Positions 43,015 to 52,232 are shown, counted from the stretch's first letter. The stretch: 64,000 nt of DNA from Dictyobacter alpinus (GCF_003967575.1 NZ_BIFT01000001.1:558001-622000); one strand, 5' to 3'. Numbers and translations: made by a program. Notes: a model not told the origin generated them from the letters alone.

Positions 43015-43258
43015 TGATCACTCCTGAATGTGTACAGTCTACAATTCACGCTTCAAACCACTGCAACCCCGGGGAAGGGCAATCATGTGGACACGTTAGC
43101 CGCAAGTGGGCGGCGTTCACGATTGTTTTTTCGTAGCTAGCCGTTATTATATCATTGAGTACAATCATCTTTATGCGAACACACTGGTAGTATGCTTGTT
43201 CAATGGAAATCACCATACGCATACGCATATATTCAGAAACTCAAAGGAAAAGTATCAG

Positions 43259-43930
43259 ATGCCAAACATAGATGCTATTGCTGCGATCATTCTGGCCGCT
43301 GGTAGTTCCAGCCGCATGGCTCATGGCTACCACAAGCTATTATTGCCTCTTGGAGAGAAACCAGTACTTGCCCATGTCGTGGAAGCCACTCTCCAATCCC
43401 AGGTATCTCATATTGTTGTTGTACTTGGACACCAATCGCCACAAATTACAGCGGCATTGGACAACTATATACATAACAACAAAATTTCTCTTCAGGAAAA
43501 TCCCGACTACAAGCAAGGTATGAGCACATCATTGCGCGCTGGTCTGCAGGCTCTTTCCAAACATCATAATCTGGAAGCTTATACTGGAGCGATCGTGCTC
43601 CTTGGCGACCAGCCCTTTATCAGTTCACACTTACTTGATACACTGATTGCTACCAGACAACAAACAGGAAAAAGTATCGTGGCCCCATGTTATCATGGCA
43701 AACGTGGCAATCCAGTCCTTTTTGCTGCCAGTTTGTTTGCGGAACTGGCAACGGTGACTGGTGATGAAGGTGGTCGTAGCGTGATTGCCAAGCATGCGGC
43801 TGAGGTCGAGAGCGTTGAGCTCAGTGATGCTCAGGCACAATACGATGTTGATACCTGGGAAGCCTATCAGGCGGCCCTTACGGCCTGGCAACAGCAACAG
43901 ACTAGAGGAAGCAAACATGGAGATATCTGA
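43259..43930 (+). CDS. MobA/MocA-like nucleotidyltransferase
   Basis: A 223-residue NTP-transferase-3 domain protein, similar to molybdenum cofactor cytidylyl/guanylyl-transferases (MocA). AAIILAAGSSSRMAHGYHKLLLPLGEKPVL is split over the P-loop-like start; LLGDQPFI binds the metal; CYHGKRGNPVLF and GGRSVIAKHA follow. AAAGGAAAA precedes the ATG at 43259. It may attach CMP/GMP to molybdopterin for an unseen dehydrogenase. No other moco genes are nearby. Overlaps the TPR gene by 14 bases. Confidence 0.82.
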   Translation: MPNIDAIAAIILAAGSSSRMAHGYHKLLLPLGEKPVLAHVVEATLQSQVSHIVVVLGHQSPQITAALDNYIHNNKISLQENPDYKQGMSTSLRAGLQALSKHHNLEAYTGAIVLLGDQPFISSHLLDTLIATRQQTGKSIVAPCYHGKRGNPVLFAASLFAELATVTGDEGGRSVIAKHAAEVESVELSDAQAQYDVDTWEAYQAALTAWQQQQTRGSKHGDI

Positions 43931-44294
43931 AGCACAAAAAAAACAAGCACAGTTCTGGCTGGACTATAGTCAACAGCTCTCGAACTCTATCCGTTATGTA
44001 GAAGCACTCAAAGCGGCCCAGCGAGCAGTCGCGCTCGATAGTAGTAATGCGGAAGCCTGGTATGCACAGGGTACCTGCCAGGCTATGCTGGCCCATTATC
44101 AGGAAGCACTCACAGACTTTGATCACGCACTACAACTCGATGATCGCTATGTTGCGGCCTGGGATGGCAAGGCCTGGGTTGAAGGTATTTTAGGCCATAA
44201 AGAGGCGGCATTAGCTGCAGTAAATAAGGCCTTAGAAATTGAGCCAGATTATCGTGAGGCGCGCCATCGCAAAAAACGGCTCGAAGCGTTATAG
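43917..44294 (+). CDS. Tetratricopeptide-repeat protein
   Basis: A 125-residue protein made of three TPR units (AEAWYAQGTCQAMLAHYQEALTDF-type; the middle ends HALQLDD, the last ALAAVNKALEIEPDYREA). Starts at MEISEAQKK (43917) with GAGGAAGC upstream, overlapping the MobA-like gene. Likely a small protein-interaction module; partner unknown. Confidence 0.8.
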   Translation: MEISEAQKKQAQFWLDYSQQLSNSIRYVEALKAAQRAVALDSSNAEAWYAQGTCQAMLAHYQEALTDFDHALQLDDRYVAAWDGKAWVEGILGHKEAALAAVNKALEIEPDYREARHRKKRLEAL

Positions 44295-44328
44295 GATCCA
44301 GGAAAGTTACGCCTGCTCCTGACGTAAA

Positions 44329-44362
44329 ATGGCCGGTAAGTCTATAAGACTCAACCGGCCAT
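44329..44362. terminator. Bidirectional hairpin, TPR / PAP2 genes
   Basis: ATGGCCGGT (44329-44337) pairs with ACCGGCCAT (44354-44362), continuing with AGTC/GACT. It lies between convergent stops. Confidence 0.7.
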
Positions 44363-44377
44363 GTATCAGTGGCTGCC

Positions 44378-45280
44378 TCAGGCGCGAAACGTATCAGAAT
44401 AGCTTGAAGGATTCTGTGGTAGACTACTCATCGCATTTCTAGTAGGATAGGCCGCCAGGGGAAGATTTTGTTTGCTCGTTCTTTTTTTGTCATAAAGGAT
44501 CAAGACACCAATGCCACAACAGGCGAGAGCACTACCCAGCAGATAGCCAGAAATAGTATCGGTAATAAAGTGGACTCCGATATAGAACTGCATAAATCCA
44601 CCCAGCAATGAGCCAATGGCGAACAGGAGCGAAAGCGGAATCGCCAGCCAGCGTGGTCGTAGATAACGTCTGGTGATCCAGGCCAGGATCAGACCACTCA
44701 GACACCAACGGGTAGCATGGCCACCTGGAAAACTATTCTCACTATCTTGCAATTTATTATAATCGATGGGCATCTGGGCTACATCATGCGCCCAGCTTAC
44801 TTGTTTACGTGGGGGATCAGGAACCTGTCCCAGTAAGCCAGCACCAGCCGCAAGTTGGACAGATGCGGGCTGACCGGCCATCTGCGGGCAGGTCAAAACG
44901 GTCATACCTGAACGTAGTGAATAGGGCATATATTGATCAAATAGCATTTTGCCCCCCACCTCCAAACCAAGACTAATGCCCAGGAGCAGCAAGAAGAAGA
45001 CGAGCACGCGCTTGCGGTGTCCCATGCGTATACAGATGAGACCTAGAATAATCAGCATACACAACGTCACCGGGGCCTCTCCCAGCCGACGCCATTCAAA
45101 TACAGAACAATCGAAGCGCGTAATTGGCCGCCAGAGCAGCCAACGCTCAATCTCTAATGTGGAATGACTTAACATACCAGTGGCATAGACAACCGTATAG
45201 GCTATTAAAAGTAAAACAAGTACAGACGCTGCAATAAACCAGGGAAATGCAGTTGCACGTGTCGCTCTATTTATCTGCAT
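44378..45280 (-). CDS. PAP2-superfamily membrane phosphatase-like protein, divergent motifs
   Basis: A 300-residue protein with about six membrane helices. PAP2-like motif 2 is SFPGGHATR (PSGH region) and motif 3 QFYIGVHFITDTISG. The arginine usually seen in SRxxxxxHxxxD is glutamine here (MQ in place of SR), and motif 1 is not clear. Family enzymes dephosphorylate lipids such as undecaprenyl- or phosphatidyl-phosphates. Activity is uncertain given the changes. N-terminus starts inside a helix. Confidence 0.75.
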   Translation of the reverse strand: MQINRATRATAFPWFIAASVLVLLLIAYTVVYATGMLSHSTLEIERWLLWRPITRFDCSVFEWRRLGEAPVTLCMLIILGLICIRMGHRKRVLVFFLLLLGISLGLEVGGKMLFDQYMPYSLRSGMTVLTCPQMAGQPASVQLAAGAGLLGQVPDPPRKQVSWAHDVAQMPIDYNKLQDSENSFPGGHATRWCLSGLILAWITRRYLRPRWLAIPLSLLFAIGSLLGGFMQFYIGVHFITDTISGYLLGSALACCGIGVLILYDKKRTSKQNLPLAAYPTRNAMSSLPQNPSSYSDTFRA

Positions 45281-45410
45281 TATTTAAATTTTTCCTATCA
45301 CTATTTATATTAATAGAAGCGCATGGTCTCATTAAAAGATGAGCATAACATTAAAAATTGTAGAGGGATGGCTAAAAAATAGCAAGCGTAGTAGGTATTT
45401 TAGAGGAAAT

Positions 45411-45437
45411 GAGGGAAGGGTATGTTGCCCTTCCCTC
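45411..45437 (-). terminator. Hairpin after AI-2E transporter gene
   Basis: GAGGGAAGGG (45411-45420) pairs with CCCTTCCCTC (45428-45437); it follows the transporter stop on the minus strand. Confidence 0.7.
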
Positions 45438-45451
45438 TGAAGCACTTTTAT

Positions 45452-46861
45452 CTACTTTTTGTCTTCCGAGCTTGAAAAATGTTTATCAGCCGCACCAGGG
45501 TTGGAAATGACCTGAGTTTCTTGTGGATCAGTGGGAGACTCTTCTTGCTGATCGCTAGGCTTGCGCAATTCCCCGCTGATCGGATCCTGCCTGGGACTTT
45601 CAGGGGCGGTCACCGAAATGACGTTATTGCGTGTCACTGAGCGTGGTATGACACTTTTTCTTAATAGCTTACCCGAAATGGTGCCGGGCCCAGACGATTT
45701 CGCTCTAGATGAGGATGGCGATGGTCGCTTGAGCGACCAGGGGGCACGCTTACGTGCTAGTATTTGATCGGCAGTCTCACCACGGGCTGAACGATACAGG
45801 CTGGCAACTACAACCCATGCAGCAGCCACAATCGGAGTGGCAACTAGCGCACCTACCGCACCACCAAAGGCTCCATACGAGCTTCCAAACAAACGAGCAA
45901 AAACTAACAATGACATGATCGAGACCACAGGATGCAGGCCAACGGCATGCCCCACGATACGAGGGCCCAGGATGTTACTCTCAAGCAACTGGATAAAGAT
46001 AAAACAGACGATGACAATCAGTGTACGCGGAAAAGGATTGGGCAAGAGTAATGATGCCAGGATCGGCGAGATCGAGGCCAGACCCGGTCCAATCATAGGG
46101 ATAGTCTCAAACAGGAAACCCAACACGCCAAAGATCAATGCGAACTGCCCTAATCCTGTCGCCCAGCAGACAATCGCTACAGCCACACCGATGACCAATG
46201 CCAGTGTCAATTGACCTCGGATATAGTTACCCACCACACGCGTCAAGGCATCTTCAAACAACAATGTCGTTGATAACGAGCGCTTGGGCATGATACTTAC
46301 AATACTATCACGGATACGTTTTCCATCCAGAGTAAGATAAAAACTAACCATTAACACGATCAAGAAGTTCAGGAAGGTAGACGTCAAAACGATGATGATA
46401 TTGATCGTATTGGTGACCGCGGCATTCGCAAAGCCAGTTACCTGAGAGTTTAATTGAGCCAGGGTTTGATCAATACGTGTCTGTGGAATACCTGCTTGCT
46501 CACGCAAGAATTGAAGAAATGAACTATAGCGAGCAGGGATATCCCTGGTGAAGCCAACAACCGTATCCGAGAAACCAGTTACCTGATTAACAAACGAGAC
46601 AACGAGAATATATGAAAAGAGTCCTAGTATAAGAAGTACAAATACGTAAGAAATGATGGTGGCGACTAGTCGCGATGCTCCCTGCCGTTCAAAAAAGTTT
46701 GTTACGGGAGTTATTAGAAAGGCAATGGCCATTGATAACAATAGTAGAAAGACTGCGTCAATAAATTGATTGACCAGGTTCCACAGAGTCCATGCGATAA
46801 TTCCTATGCAGATAATGGATATGAGGATATCGCGCCTCTGTTGCCAGTTGATTTGGCCCAT
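45452..46861 (-). CDS. AI-2E family transporter (UPF0118/PerM-like)
   Basis: A 469-residue membrane protein with about eight hydrophobic helices. The family features are the N-terminal double helix pair (ISIICIGIIAWTLWNLV; AVFLLLLSMAIAFLITPVTNFFER), the soluble middle stretch, and LLESNILGPRIVGHAVGLHPVVSIMSLLVFARLFGS-type C-terminal loop. The last ~100 residues are polar, Ser/Pro-rich and likely disordered. Homologues export autoinducer-2 or act as Na+/H+ antiporters; no clue here to which. The ribosome site is AGGATGAACA. Confidence 0.9.
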   Translation of the reverse strand: MGQINWQQRRDILISIICIGIIAWTLWNLVNQFIDAVFLLLLSMAIAFLITPVTNFFERQGASRLVATIISYVFVLLILGLFSYILVVSFVNQVTGFSDTVVGFTRDIPARYSSFLQFLREQAGIPQTRIDQTLAQLNSQVTGFANAAVTNTINIIIVLTSTFLNFLIVLMVSFYLTLDGKRIRDSIVSIMPKRSLSTTLLFEDALTRVVGNYIRGQLTLALVIGVAVAIVCWATGLGQFALIFGVLGFLFETIPMIGPGLASISPILASLLLPNPFPRTLIVIVCFIFIQLLESNILGPRIVGHAVGLHPVVSIMSLLVFARLFGSSYGAFGGAVGALVATPIVAAAWVVVASLYRSARGETADQILARKRAPWSLKRPSPSSSRAKSSGPGTISGKLLRKSVIPRSVTRNNVISVTAPESPRQDPISGELRKPSDQQEESPTDPQETQVISNPGAADKHFSSSEDKK

Positions 46862-47072
46862 AATTGTTCATCCTTCTCGCTCGAATAATTTCAAGAGAAA
46901 AGGTCAAAACCTTTTACATGTAAGGATTTCTGTAACCGTTTCTCTAAGGGTAATACGATCTGGCTCTTGATAATGCTGCAGTTTTGTGAGTATAAAGGAG
47001 AACTCAGCGGGTTGTGCTGGATTCTTCTGCTGTGAGCCTACCCACACTCGTTCCCTGACGGGAACTTGCTTT

Positions 47073-47131
47073 TTTTATTTTATGGTGCTGAAAAGTGCGT
47101 AATACGCACTTTTCAGCACCATAAAATAAAA
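47073..47131. repeat. 29-bp-arm palindrome with single-base centre
   Basis: Arms 47073-47101 and 47103-47131 are perfect complements around one A (47102). It lies 82 bases past the tmk stop and well before the AI-2E start, both on the minus strand. T-rich ends could give termination in either direction. Confidence 0.9.
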
Positions 47132-47256
47132 GGGTTGGGACTTGTCTTTTTTATGCTTTAAAATGCGATTGTTAGTGTTGAATGCTTTAAAATGGGTTGG
47201 GACTTGTCTTTTTTATGCTTTAAAATGCGATTGGTTGGTATTGAATGCTCTAAAAT
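47132..47256. repeat. 62-bp tandem duplication including the tmk 3' end
   Basis: Copy 1 is 47132-47193 and copy 2 47194-47256. The first 40 bases of each (beginning GGGTTGGGACTTGTC) are identical; the last ~22 differ at about four positions. Copy 2 contains the last codons and stop of tmk (47213). Copy 1 is a non-coding repeat of it just downstream. The smaller unit AATGCTTTAAAATG recurs inside. The other part of the 46862-47212 gap is the palindrome and the AI-2E promoter region. Confidence 0.88.
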
Positions 47257-47881
47257 GGGTTTGAGTGAGTGCGATGATATTTTGGTGAATCTGTTCAGGG
47301 GTCTGGGTGGCGTCGACGACTTTGATGCGCTGTGGATAGGTGCGGGCTAATTCTAGAAAAGCCTGACGTAGTTTGTTATGAAATTGTTCAGATGCCCGGT
47401 CGAAGCGGCTCTGCTCGTGGCGCTCCCTATTAGATAGGCTGGTGCGTTCTTGTACCAGTGCTGGATCAAGGTCTAGGAAGATGGTGAGATCGGGGGCGTG
47501 TCCCTGGGTAGCGATGAGGGAAAGCCGGGTTACCAGTTCCGTACCGACGCCCTGGCCGACTCCTTGATAGGCAATGCTAGAGTCAAAACAGCGATCGGAG
47601 ACGACGATTTTGCCTTCTGCCAGGGCGGGCAGGACCAGGGTCTCAAAATGTTGAGCCCGGTCGGCCTGGAATAGGAATGCTTCGGCCAGTGGCGTGATTG
47701 TCAGCTCTGGCTGCTGAAAAAGGAGACGCCGAATCTCAAGGCCGAGGGGAGTTCCACCCGGCTCTCGAGTACGTACATAAGTGATGCCCTGACTGGCCAG
47801 CCAGCGCTCAAATAAGTCTATCTGCGTTGTCTTACCTGCTCCATCCAGGCCTTCAAATGAGATAAAATACCCTCGTCCCAT
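47213..47881 (-). CDS. tmk: Thymidylate kinase
   Basis: A 222-residue dTMP kinase making dTDP. P-loop FEGLDGAGKTTQ, DR(x) motif VVSDRCFDSSIAYQG, REPGGTPLG and LID FLDLDPALVQERTS are all present. I start at MGRGYFISFEG (47881) with GGAAGGTG about 10 bases upstream. The C-terminal HFRAFNTNQSHFKA extends past the usual end and comes from a small repeat, see the tandem duplication. It follows dcd by 38 bases, forming a pyrimidine deoxynucleotide pair. Confidence 0.95.
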   Translation of the reverse strand: MGRGYFISFEGLDGAGKTTQIDLFERWLASQGITYVRTREPGGTPLGLEIRRLLFQQPELTITPLAEAFLFQADRAQHFETLVLPALAEGKIVVSDRCFDSSIAYQGVGQGVGTELVTRLSLIATQGHAPDLTIFLDLDPALVQERTSLSNRERHEQSRFDRASEQFHNKLRQAFLELARTYPQRIKVVDATQTPEQIHQNIIALTQTHFRAFNTNQSHFKA

Positions 47882-47919
47882 ACCCAAATTCACCTTCCTG
47901 GTCAGCAAACAGCATAAAT

Positions 47920-48513
47920 CTAGCGGTTACGGTCAGTGCGATAGATGTCATAGTCCCAGTCAAAGTAGGGTTTTGGCAGCATGTCTTCTGGTGACCACTG
48001 CTGATCACGCTGACCATACTTTCCATGATACTCTTTCAAGGTCTCGCCTACATATTCAAAGGTTAATTGACAGATGCGGAATCCAACGGGCACCCAGATG
48101 GTTGTCTGGGTATGATTACTGATCTCCATGGTCCAACGACTGATATAACCAACATCACCAACGCCAGCGCAACGGCAGACGGAGAGACCCGATCGGGCTA
48201 CGGTGCTCCGCGAGTACATCTTTGCCAGATAACCATTATGACCACCAATGACCTCTTGCGTATGCGCCAGAATTGTCGTGCCGGGGCGAATCGCGATCTT
48301 ACCATCCTTCGCCTTGCGGGGCTCTCCCCAGTAGCCACGAATCTCATCGGGAATATCCAGGTGCATCACTTCAACATTAGCGTTCCCCTGAAAATACCAA
48401 TCGCCCAGGCGGCAGTCATAGGAATTTGGCCCTAGATGGCGCTCATTAAACGGCTCAATGACAATATTGCCGTGCTGCATCTCTTCCACGATACGTTTAT
48501 CTGACAGTAACAT
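47920..48513 (-). CDS. dcd: dCTP deaminase
   Basis: A 197-residue dCTP deaminase/dUTPase-family trimer, converting dCTP to dUTP for thymidylate synthesis. LGPNSYDCRLGDWYF, RPGTTILAHTQEVIGG, KMYSRSTVARSGLSV (active Ser/Arg), GDVGYISRWTMEI and GFRICQL are family motifs. GAGGAG is 11 bases before the ATG at 48513. It might also act bifunctionally as dUTPase, not decidable here. Confidence 0.94.
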   Translation of the reverse strand: MLLSDKRIVEEMQHGNIVIEPFNERHLGPNSYDCRLGDWYFQGNANVEVMHLDIPDEIRGYWGEPRKAKDGKIAIRPGTTILAHTQEVIGGHNGYLAKMYSRSTVARSGLSVCRCAGVGDVGYISRWTMEISNHTQTTIWVPVGFRICQLTFEYVGETLKEYHGKYGQRDQQWSPEDMLPKPYFDWDYDIYRTDRNR

Positions 48514-48675
48514 GAGTATATAGCTCCTCGTCGTGACATTATGACTTTACTATTCCCGGTCGCTCGCATTGATACACGCCGCGTTTGCTGCAAGTATGAA
48601 GGTTTCGAGAGGGGGATGTTCCATTGCTCCTGGGCCAGGACTACCATGCCAGTTTACAATATAATTCAGCGCTTA

Positions 48676-50781
48676 TTATAGCGCATCATATTCCACTGGA
48701 GTAGTCCCCGCTACCAGAAATTCTGTTTCTTTGTTGTTTTCTTCCAATGGCAGTGCATGCGCTTGCTCCACTTCTGACCAGATGCGCTGTACCAGCATAG
48801 TCATCTCGCTTTCACCCACAAGTGCTGACTGCAAAGGGAAGAAGGCTCGATCGTCACTGTGATGATGGATCCAGCGGCTAATGATATTAATCTGATCTAC
48901 CTCGGCCTTGCCAACCACATTGGGCGGTTCACCCATTTCAGCAGCTCGTTTGAGCAAGGTGATCAGCGCATCCTGCATTTCATCGATCTGATGCACAACA
49001 CAGCTCTGCTCGATCAGACGTCCATGGCGGATTAAGAAGATTTCGTTGCAACCTTCTTGCGCGGAAGGATAGACGATCAGAAGATTATTGGACTCTACAG
49101 CTCCAGTGATCAAACGCTGTCCAATCAATACTTCATCGGCACTGCGAATGGCGTCCCGAAACCAGGCGGCACGCTCAAAGTTTAGTTGTTGCGCGGCCTC
49201 CAGCATCTGGCGGCGCAGGCGCTCCATTAAATCTTCACTCTCTCCACCTAGAAAAGCACACACCTGCTGTATAACTTGCTGATACGCTTCAACATCACTA
49301 TCACCACGACACGGTGCGGCACAGCGTCCAAGGTGGAAACGCAAACAGGGATCGCTCGGTTTGGCAACCGGGGGCAAACTACGGGTACAGGTGCGCACAG
49401 GAAAAATCTTTTGCAACAGTTCAATGGTCAGATCGACCATGCGCCGACTACGGAAAGGTCCAAAATAGCGCGCACCATCCGCCGCCACTTCACGCGTGGC
49501 ATAGACGCGTGGAAAGGCATGCTGGATATCAATCTTAATAAACGGATAGAGCTCGTAGTTGCGCAGTTGCACATTATAGGCAGGCTGCAATTCTTTGATT
49601 AAACGCGATTCCACCAGCAGGGCTTCCAATTCAGAACCTAGAACCCGCGTCTCGATCTCTTTGACATTTTGCAGCAAGCCATCCATTTTACGTGTATACC
49701 CAAGCGGTTGGCTATAGTAGGAGGAGAGCCGGTCTTTCAGACATTTGGCTTTGCCAACATAGATTACCTGATTATTGGCATCTCGCATCAAATAGACGCC
49801 GGGTTTGGTCGGGAAAGTACGCTTCCAGACTGGATTGAGAAAGAGTCCACCATTGGGGCGGGCAGTGGAGGCGGCGCTGGCCGATAAACTTCCATCGGCA
49901 CGCCATTGGGTGCTATCTTTTTTAGGACTGGTCTTAGTAATATCACCACTCCAGGCCACAGGCAATTGCAGACGACGCCTTAGATATCCCAGAGTAGAGA
50001 TACCTTCTTGCTGGGCCAATGCCAGGATACGCAGAAAAACTTCAGCGGTGACTTCGGCATCACCAAAGGCGCGATGTCGATTATGGGTACGGATATTCAG
50101 GTGTGCAGCCACCATATCCAATTTAAAACGCTTTAAAGTGGGCAAGAAACGGCGAGCAAGTGGAATAGTGTCCAGGCCATCAATAGGAAAAGCCAGGCCT
50201 AAAAGCTGGGCTTCAAAGGAGAGGAAATTCAGGTCAAAACCTAGATTATGTCCTACGAGAGTAGCTCCACCAATGAAATCTATTAACTCCGGCATTACCT
50301 GTGATGCAGTGGGAGCTTCACTAACCATGGCCTGCGTGATGCCAGTAAAACGCTCAATAAATGGAGGAATACGGCGACGAGGATTAATGATACTCTGAAA
50401 TGTATCCACAATCTGCCCCCGTCCAATACGCACGGCTGCGACTTCAATCACACGATCTGCCCCTGGCCGTAAACCGGTTGTCTCCGTATCCACAACCACA
50501 AACTCAACCGCATCCAGAGACTGCTGGGTACTACGCCATGCAGTTAAAGCCCAGCATAACTCATCACCAATCGTTACATCTCCCCGCTCTTCAAAAAGTT
50601 CAGAGCTACGGAGCGTCTGCCGCAACAAAACCGTCCATAACGCTTTATTACCATGCGCCCCAAATAACTGCTGAATTAAAATATCCTCGGGCGCGGGCTG
50701 TCCTAATGTTTCCAACAACTCAAACGCACGGCGCAATAGGACACTCCGCTGCGGAGTTCCAGTCTCCCCCTCCGGCACCAT
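48676..50781 (-). CDS. DEDDh exonuclease fused to UvrC-like GIY-YIG nuclease
   Basis: A 701-residue fusion. After an ~85-residue N-domain comes a DnaQ-like 3'-5' exonuclease with all five residues: DTETTG (Asp98, Glu100), HNLGFD (Asp183) and HRAFGD (His236, Asp241). A linker (to ~325) leads to a GIY-YIG domain (GVYLMRD...VIYVGKAKCLKDRL, ~328-355), a UvrC-type four-cysteine cluster (C-x13-C-x7-C-x3-C, ~465-491) and a UVR helix motif (~518-549). No UvrC RNase-H or HhH half follows. AGGAGG 9 bases before the ATG at 50781 sets the start; the frame begins 6 codons earlier on the site itself. Presumed DNA repair. Confidence 0.9.
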   Translation of the reverse strand: MVPEGETGTPQRSVLLRRAFELLETLGQPAPEDILIQQLFGAHGNKALWTVLLRQTLRSSELFEERGDVTIGDELCWALTAWRSTQQSLDAVEFVVVDTETTGLRPGADRVIEVAAVRIGRGQIVDTFQSIINPRRRIPPFIERFTGITQAMVSEAPTASQVMPELIDFIGGATLVGHNLGFDLNFLSFEAQLLGLAFPIDGLDTIPLARRFLPTLKRFKLDMVAAHLNIRTHNRHRAFGDAEVTAEVFLRILALAQQEGISTLGYLRRRLQLPVAWSGDITKTSPKKDSTQWRADGSLSASAASTARPNGGLFLNPVWKRTFPTKPGVYLMRDANNQVIYVGKAKCLKDRLSSYYSQPLGYTRKMDGLLQNVKEIETRVLGSELEALLVESRLIKELQPAYNVQLRNYELYPFIKIDIQHAFPRVYATREVAADGARYFGPFRSRRMVDLTIELLQKIFPVRTCTRSLPPVAKPSDPCLRFHLGRCAAPCRGDSDVEAYQQVIQQVCAFLGGESEDLMERLRRQMLEAAQQLNFERAAWFRDAIRSADEVLIGQRLITGAVESNNLLIVYPSAQEGCNEIFLIRHGRLIEQSCVVHQIDEMQDALITLLKRAAEMGEPPNVVGKAEVDQINIISRWIHHHSDDRAFFPLQSALVGESEMTMLVQRIWSEVEQAHALPLEENNKETEFLVAGTTPVEYDAL

Positions 50782-50822
50782 TGCAACCTGCCTCCTCATA
50801 AAAACCGGTCAAATTACTGCTA

Positions 50823-50865
50823 GATCATATGTACGAGAATAGCACGCATCAAATGGTTTTGGCAA
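50823..50865 (-). promoter_or_regulatory. Exo-UvrC promoter with possible degenerate SOS box
   Basis: On the minus strand TTGCCA (50860-50865), 18 bases, TATTCT (50836-50841). Immediately downstream, GTACATATGATC (50823-50834) resembles the recA box GTACACTTGTTC and the GAAC-N4-GTTC consensus, with two mismatches to the latter. Confidence 0.4.
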
Positions 50866-50973
50866 GCAAATACACAACAGGGCTATCTTTGCGGACAAAG
50901 ACACGTGCCAGCGTATGAAGAGCTCCTGACCTGGACAACAACCTATTCATAGAAGAGGTAAAAAGGGTATCAG

Positions 50974-51951
50974 CTACACCCGTAGCCAGCGATCCAACCA
51001 GCTATACGCCAGCAAGCGTACTTCAGGTGGAAAACCATGTCCTCCAGAAAATTCTTGAAAGCGAAAAGCCGAAGGAGTCCCATATGCTTCATAAGCATGA
51101 CTGGCAACCTGAGCAATCTGGCGTACACCATCAATGGGAAAAATCCAGTCCTGATTTCCTGCCGCCATCAGTAACGCCCGAGGCGCCAGATTAGCCAGCA
51201 ACTGATCCATATCCCCTACCTCTAACAGACCGGGAACATAAGCGGCAAAATTATGATTGATCCCGTTGCGCACAATTGACGCGAAGGTACTGATTCCACA
51301 TGAGCAGACACCTGCCTTCACGCGCTCATCAAATAACAACAACCAGCAAACTTCCTGTCCACCAAGTGAGTGTCCAAGCGCTCCAATACGCTCGGCATCT
51401 ACATCTGACCGGGTGCAAAGATAATCTACAGCCCGGGCCAGATCCCAGACGTAGCGAGCCTGCAAGGTGCTACCATGCAACAAATGATCCATGGCCAGGA
51501 AACGCTCATAGGTTCCTTCAGATAGAAGTCGAGGGGTTGTCCGCTTCCAGCGTTCAAGATTGTCTGTTGAAACCTGACGCTCCTCAAATCCCTCAAGATC
51601 AGGGACGATGACAATATAACCCCGTTGACAGAGATCACGAGCGTAAAAAACATCTGGATTGCCCGCTAATCCTACCGGCTCGCTTTTGCCAATATGAAAT
51701 TCACTATTATGCTGGTGAATGCAGACGACGGCCGCTGTTTTTTGCGTCAGACGACGTGGAATCAAGACATACGCAGGTACACGTACTCCAGGACTGGCTT
51801 GATAGGTGATGTGCTCACGTACATACGTATCCTCTGTGGTTTGCTCCTCCACCTCTACCTCCAAAGGACAGGATACAGGTAGTGCACCCAGACATTGTAT
51901 AAATGCCCGTCGCTGGGCATCTATCTCAAGAGAATGTTCTGACATGGTCAT
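50974..51951 (-). CDS. Alpha/beta hydrolase (acetyl-xylan-esterase/dienelactone-hydrolase-like)
   Basis: A 325-residue serine hydrolase. Catalytic Ser in GALGHSLGG, Asp in AAGNQDWIFP, His in SGGHGFPPEV, in the proper order. VVCIHQHNSEFHIGKSEPVG is an oxyanion-side strand, found in the Abhydrolase_7-like esterases. AAGGAG is 9 bases before the ATG at 51951; residues upstream of it in the same frame are not family-like. Substrate (short-chain ester, peptide or lactone) unknown. Divergent from a second hydrolase. Confidence 0.82.
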   Translation of the reverse strand: MTMSEHSLEIDAQRRAFIQCLGALPVSCPLEVEVEEQTTEDTYVREHITYQASPGVRVPAYVLIPRRLTQKTAAVVCIHQHNSEFHIGKSEPVGLAGNPDVFYARDLCQRGYIVIVPDLEGFEERQVSTDNLERWKRTTPRLLSEGTYERFLAMDHLLHGSTLQARYVWDLARAVDYLCTRSDVDAERIGALGHSLGGQEVCWLLLFDERVKAGVCSCGISTFASIVRNGINHNFAAYVPGLLEVGDMDQLLANLAPRALLMAAGNQDWIFPIDGVRQIAQVASHAYEAYGTPSAFRFQEFSGGHGFPPEVRLLAYSWLDRWLRV

Positions 51952-52232
51952 AGCTACTGGCTCCTTCTTTGATACGTCGAATGGACCTACATGCACCTAC
52001 ACAATAAATGAATTTCCAACAGTCAGCATCTTATCTTACTTTTCTATGAAAAAAACGTTGCTAGGTACTGTCATTTTAACATGTATGGATGACAATAATA
52101 TTAAAAGGAACATATTACCGATACCAATCCTAAACGTAGGTCATACTGCATCAGCAAGTGCTTTTTGAAAGTGTGTACAATGTGGTACAATCTCAATAAT
52201 AGTACAAATGTTCAAATCGAAAGGGAAGAGTT

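Noticed and set aside
43106..43258. 51-residue N-terminal extension of the MobA-like protein
   Set aside because: The family begins at the AAIILAAG strand, and AAAGGAAAA marks the start at 43259.
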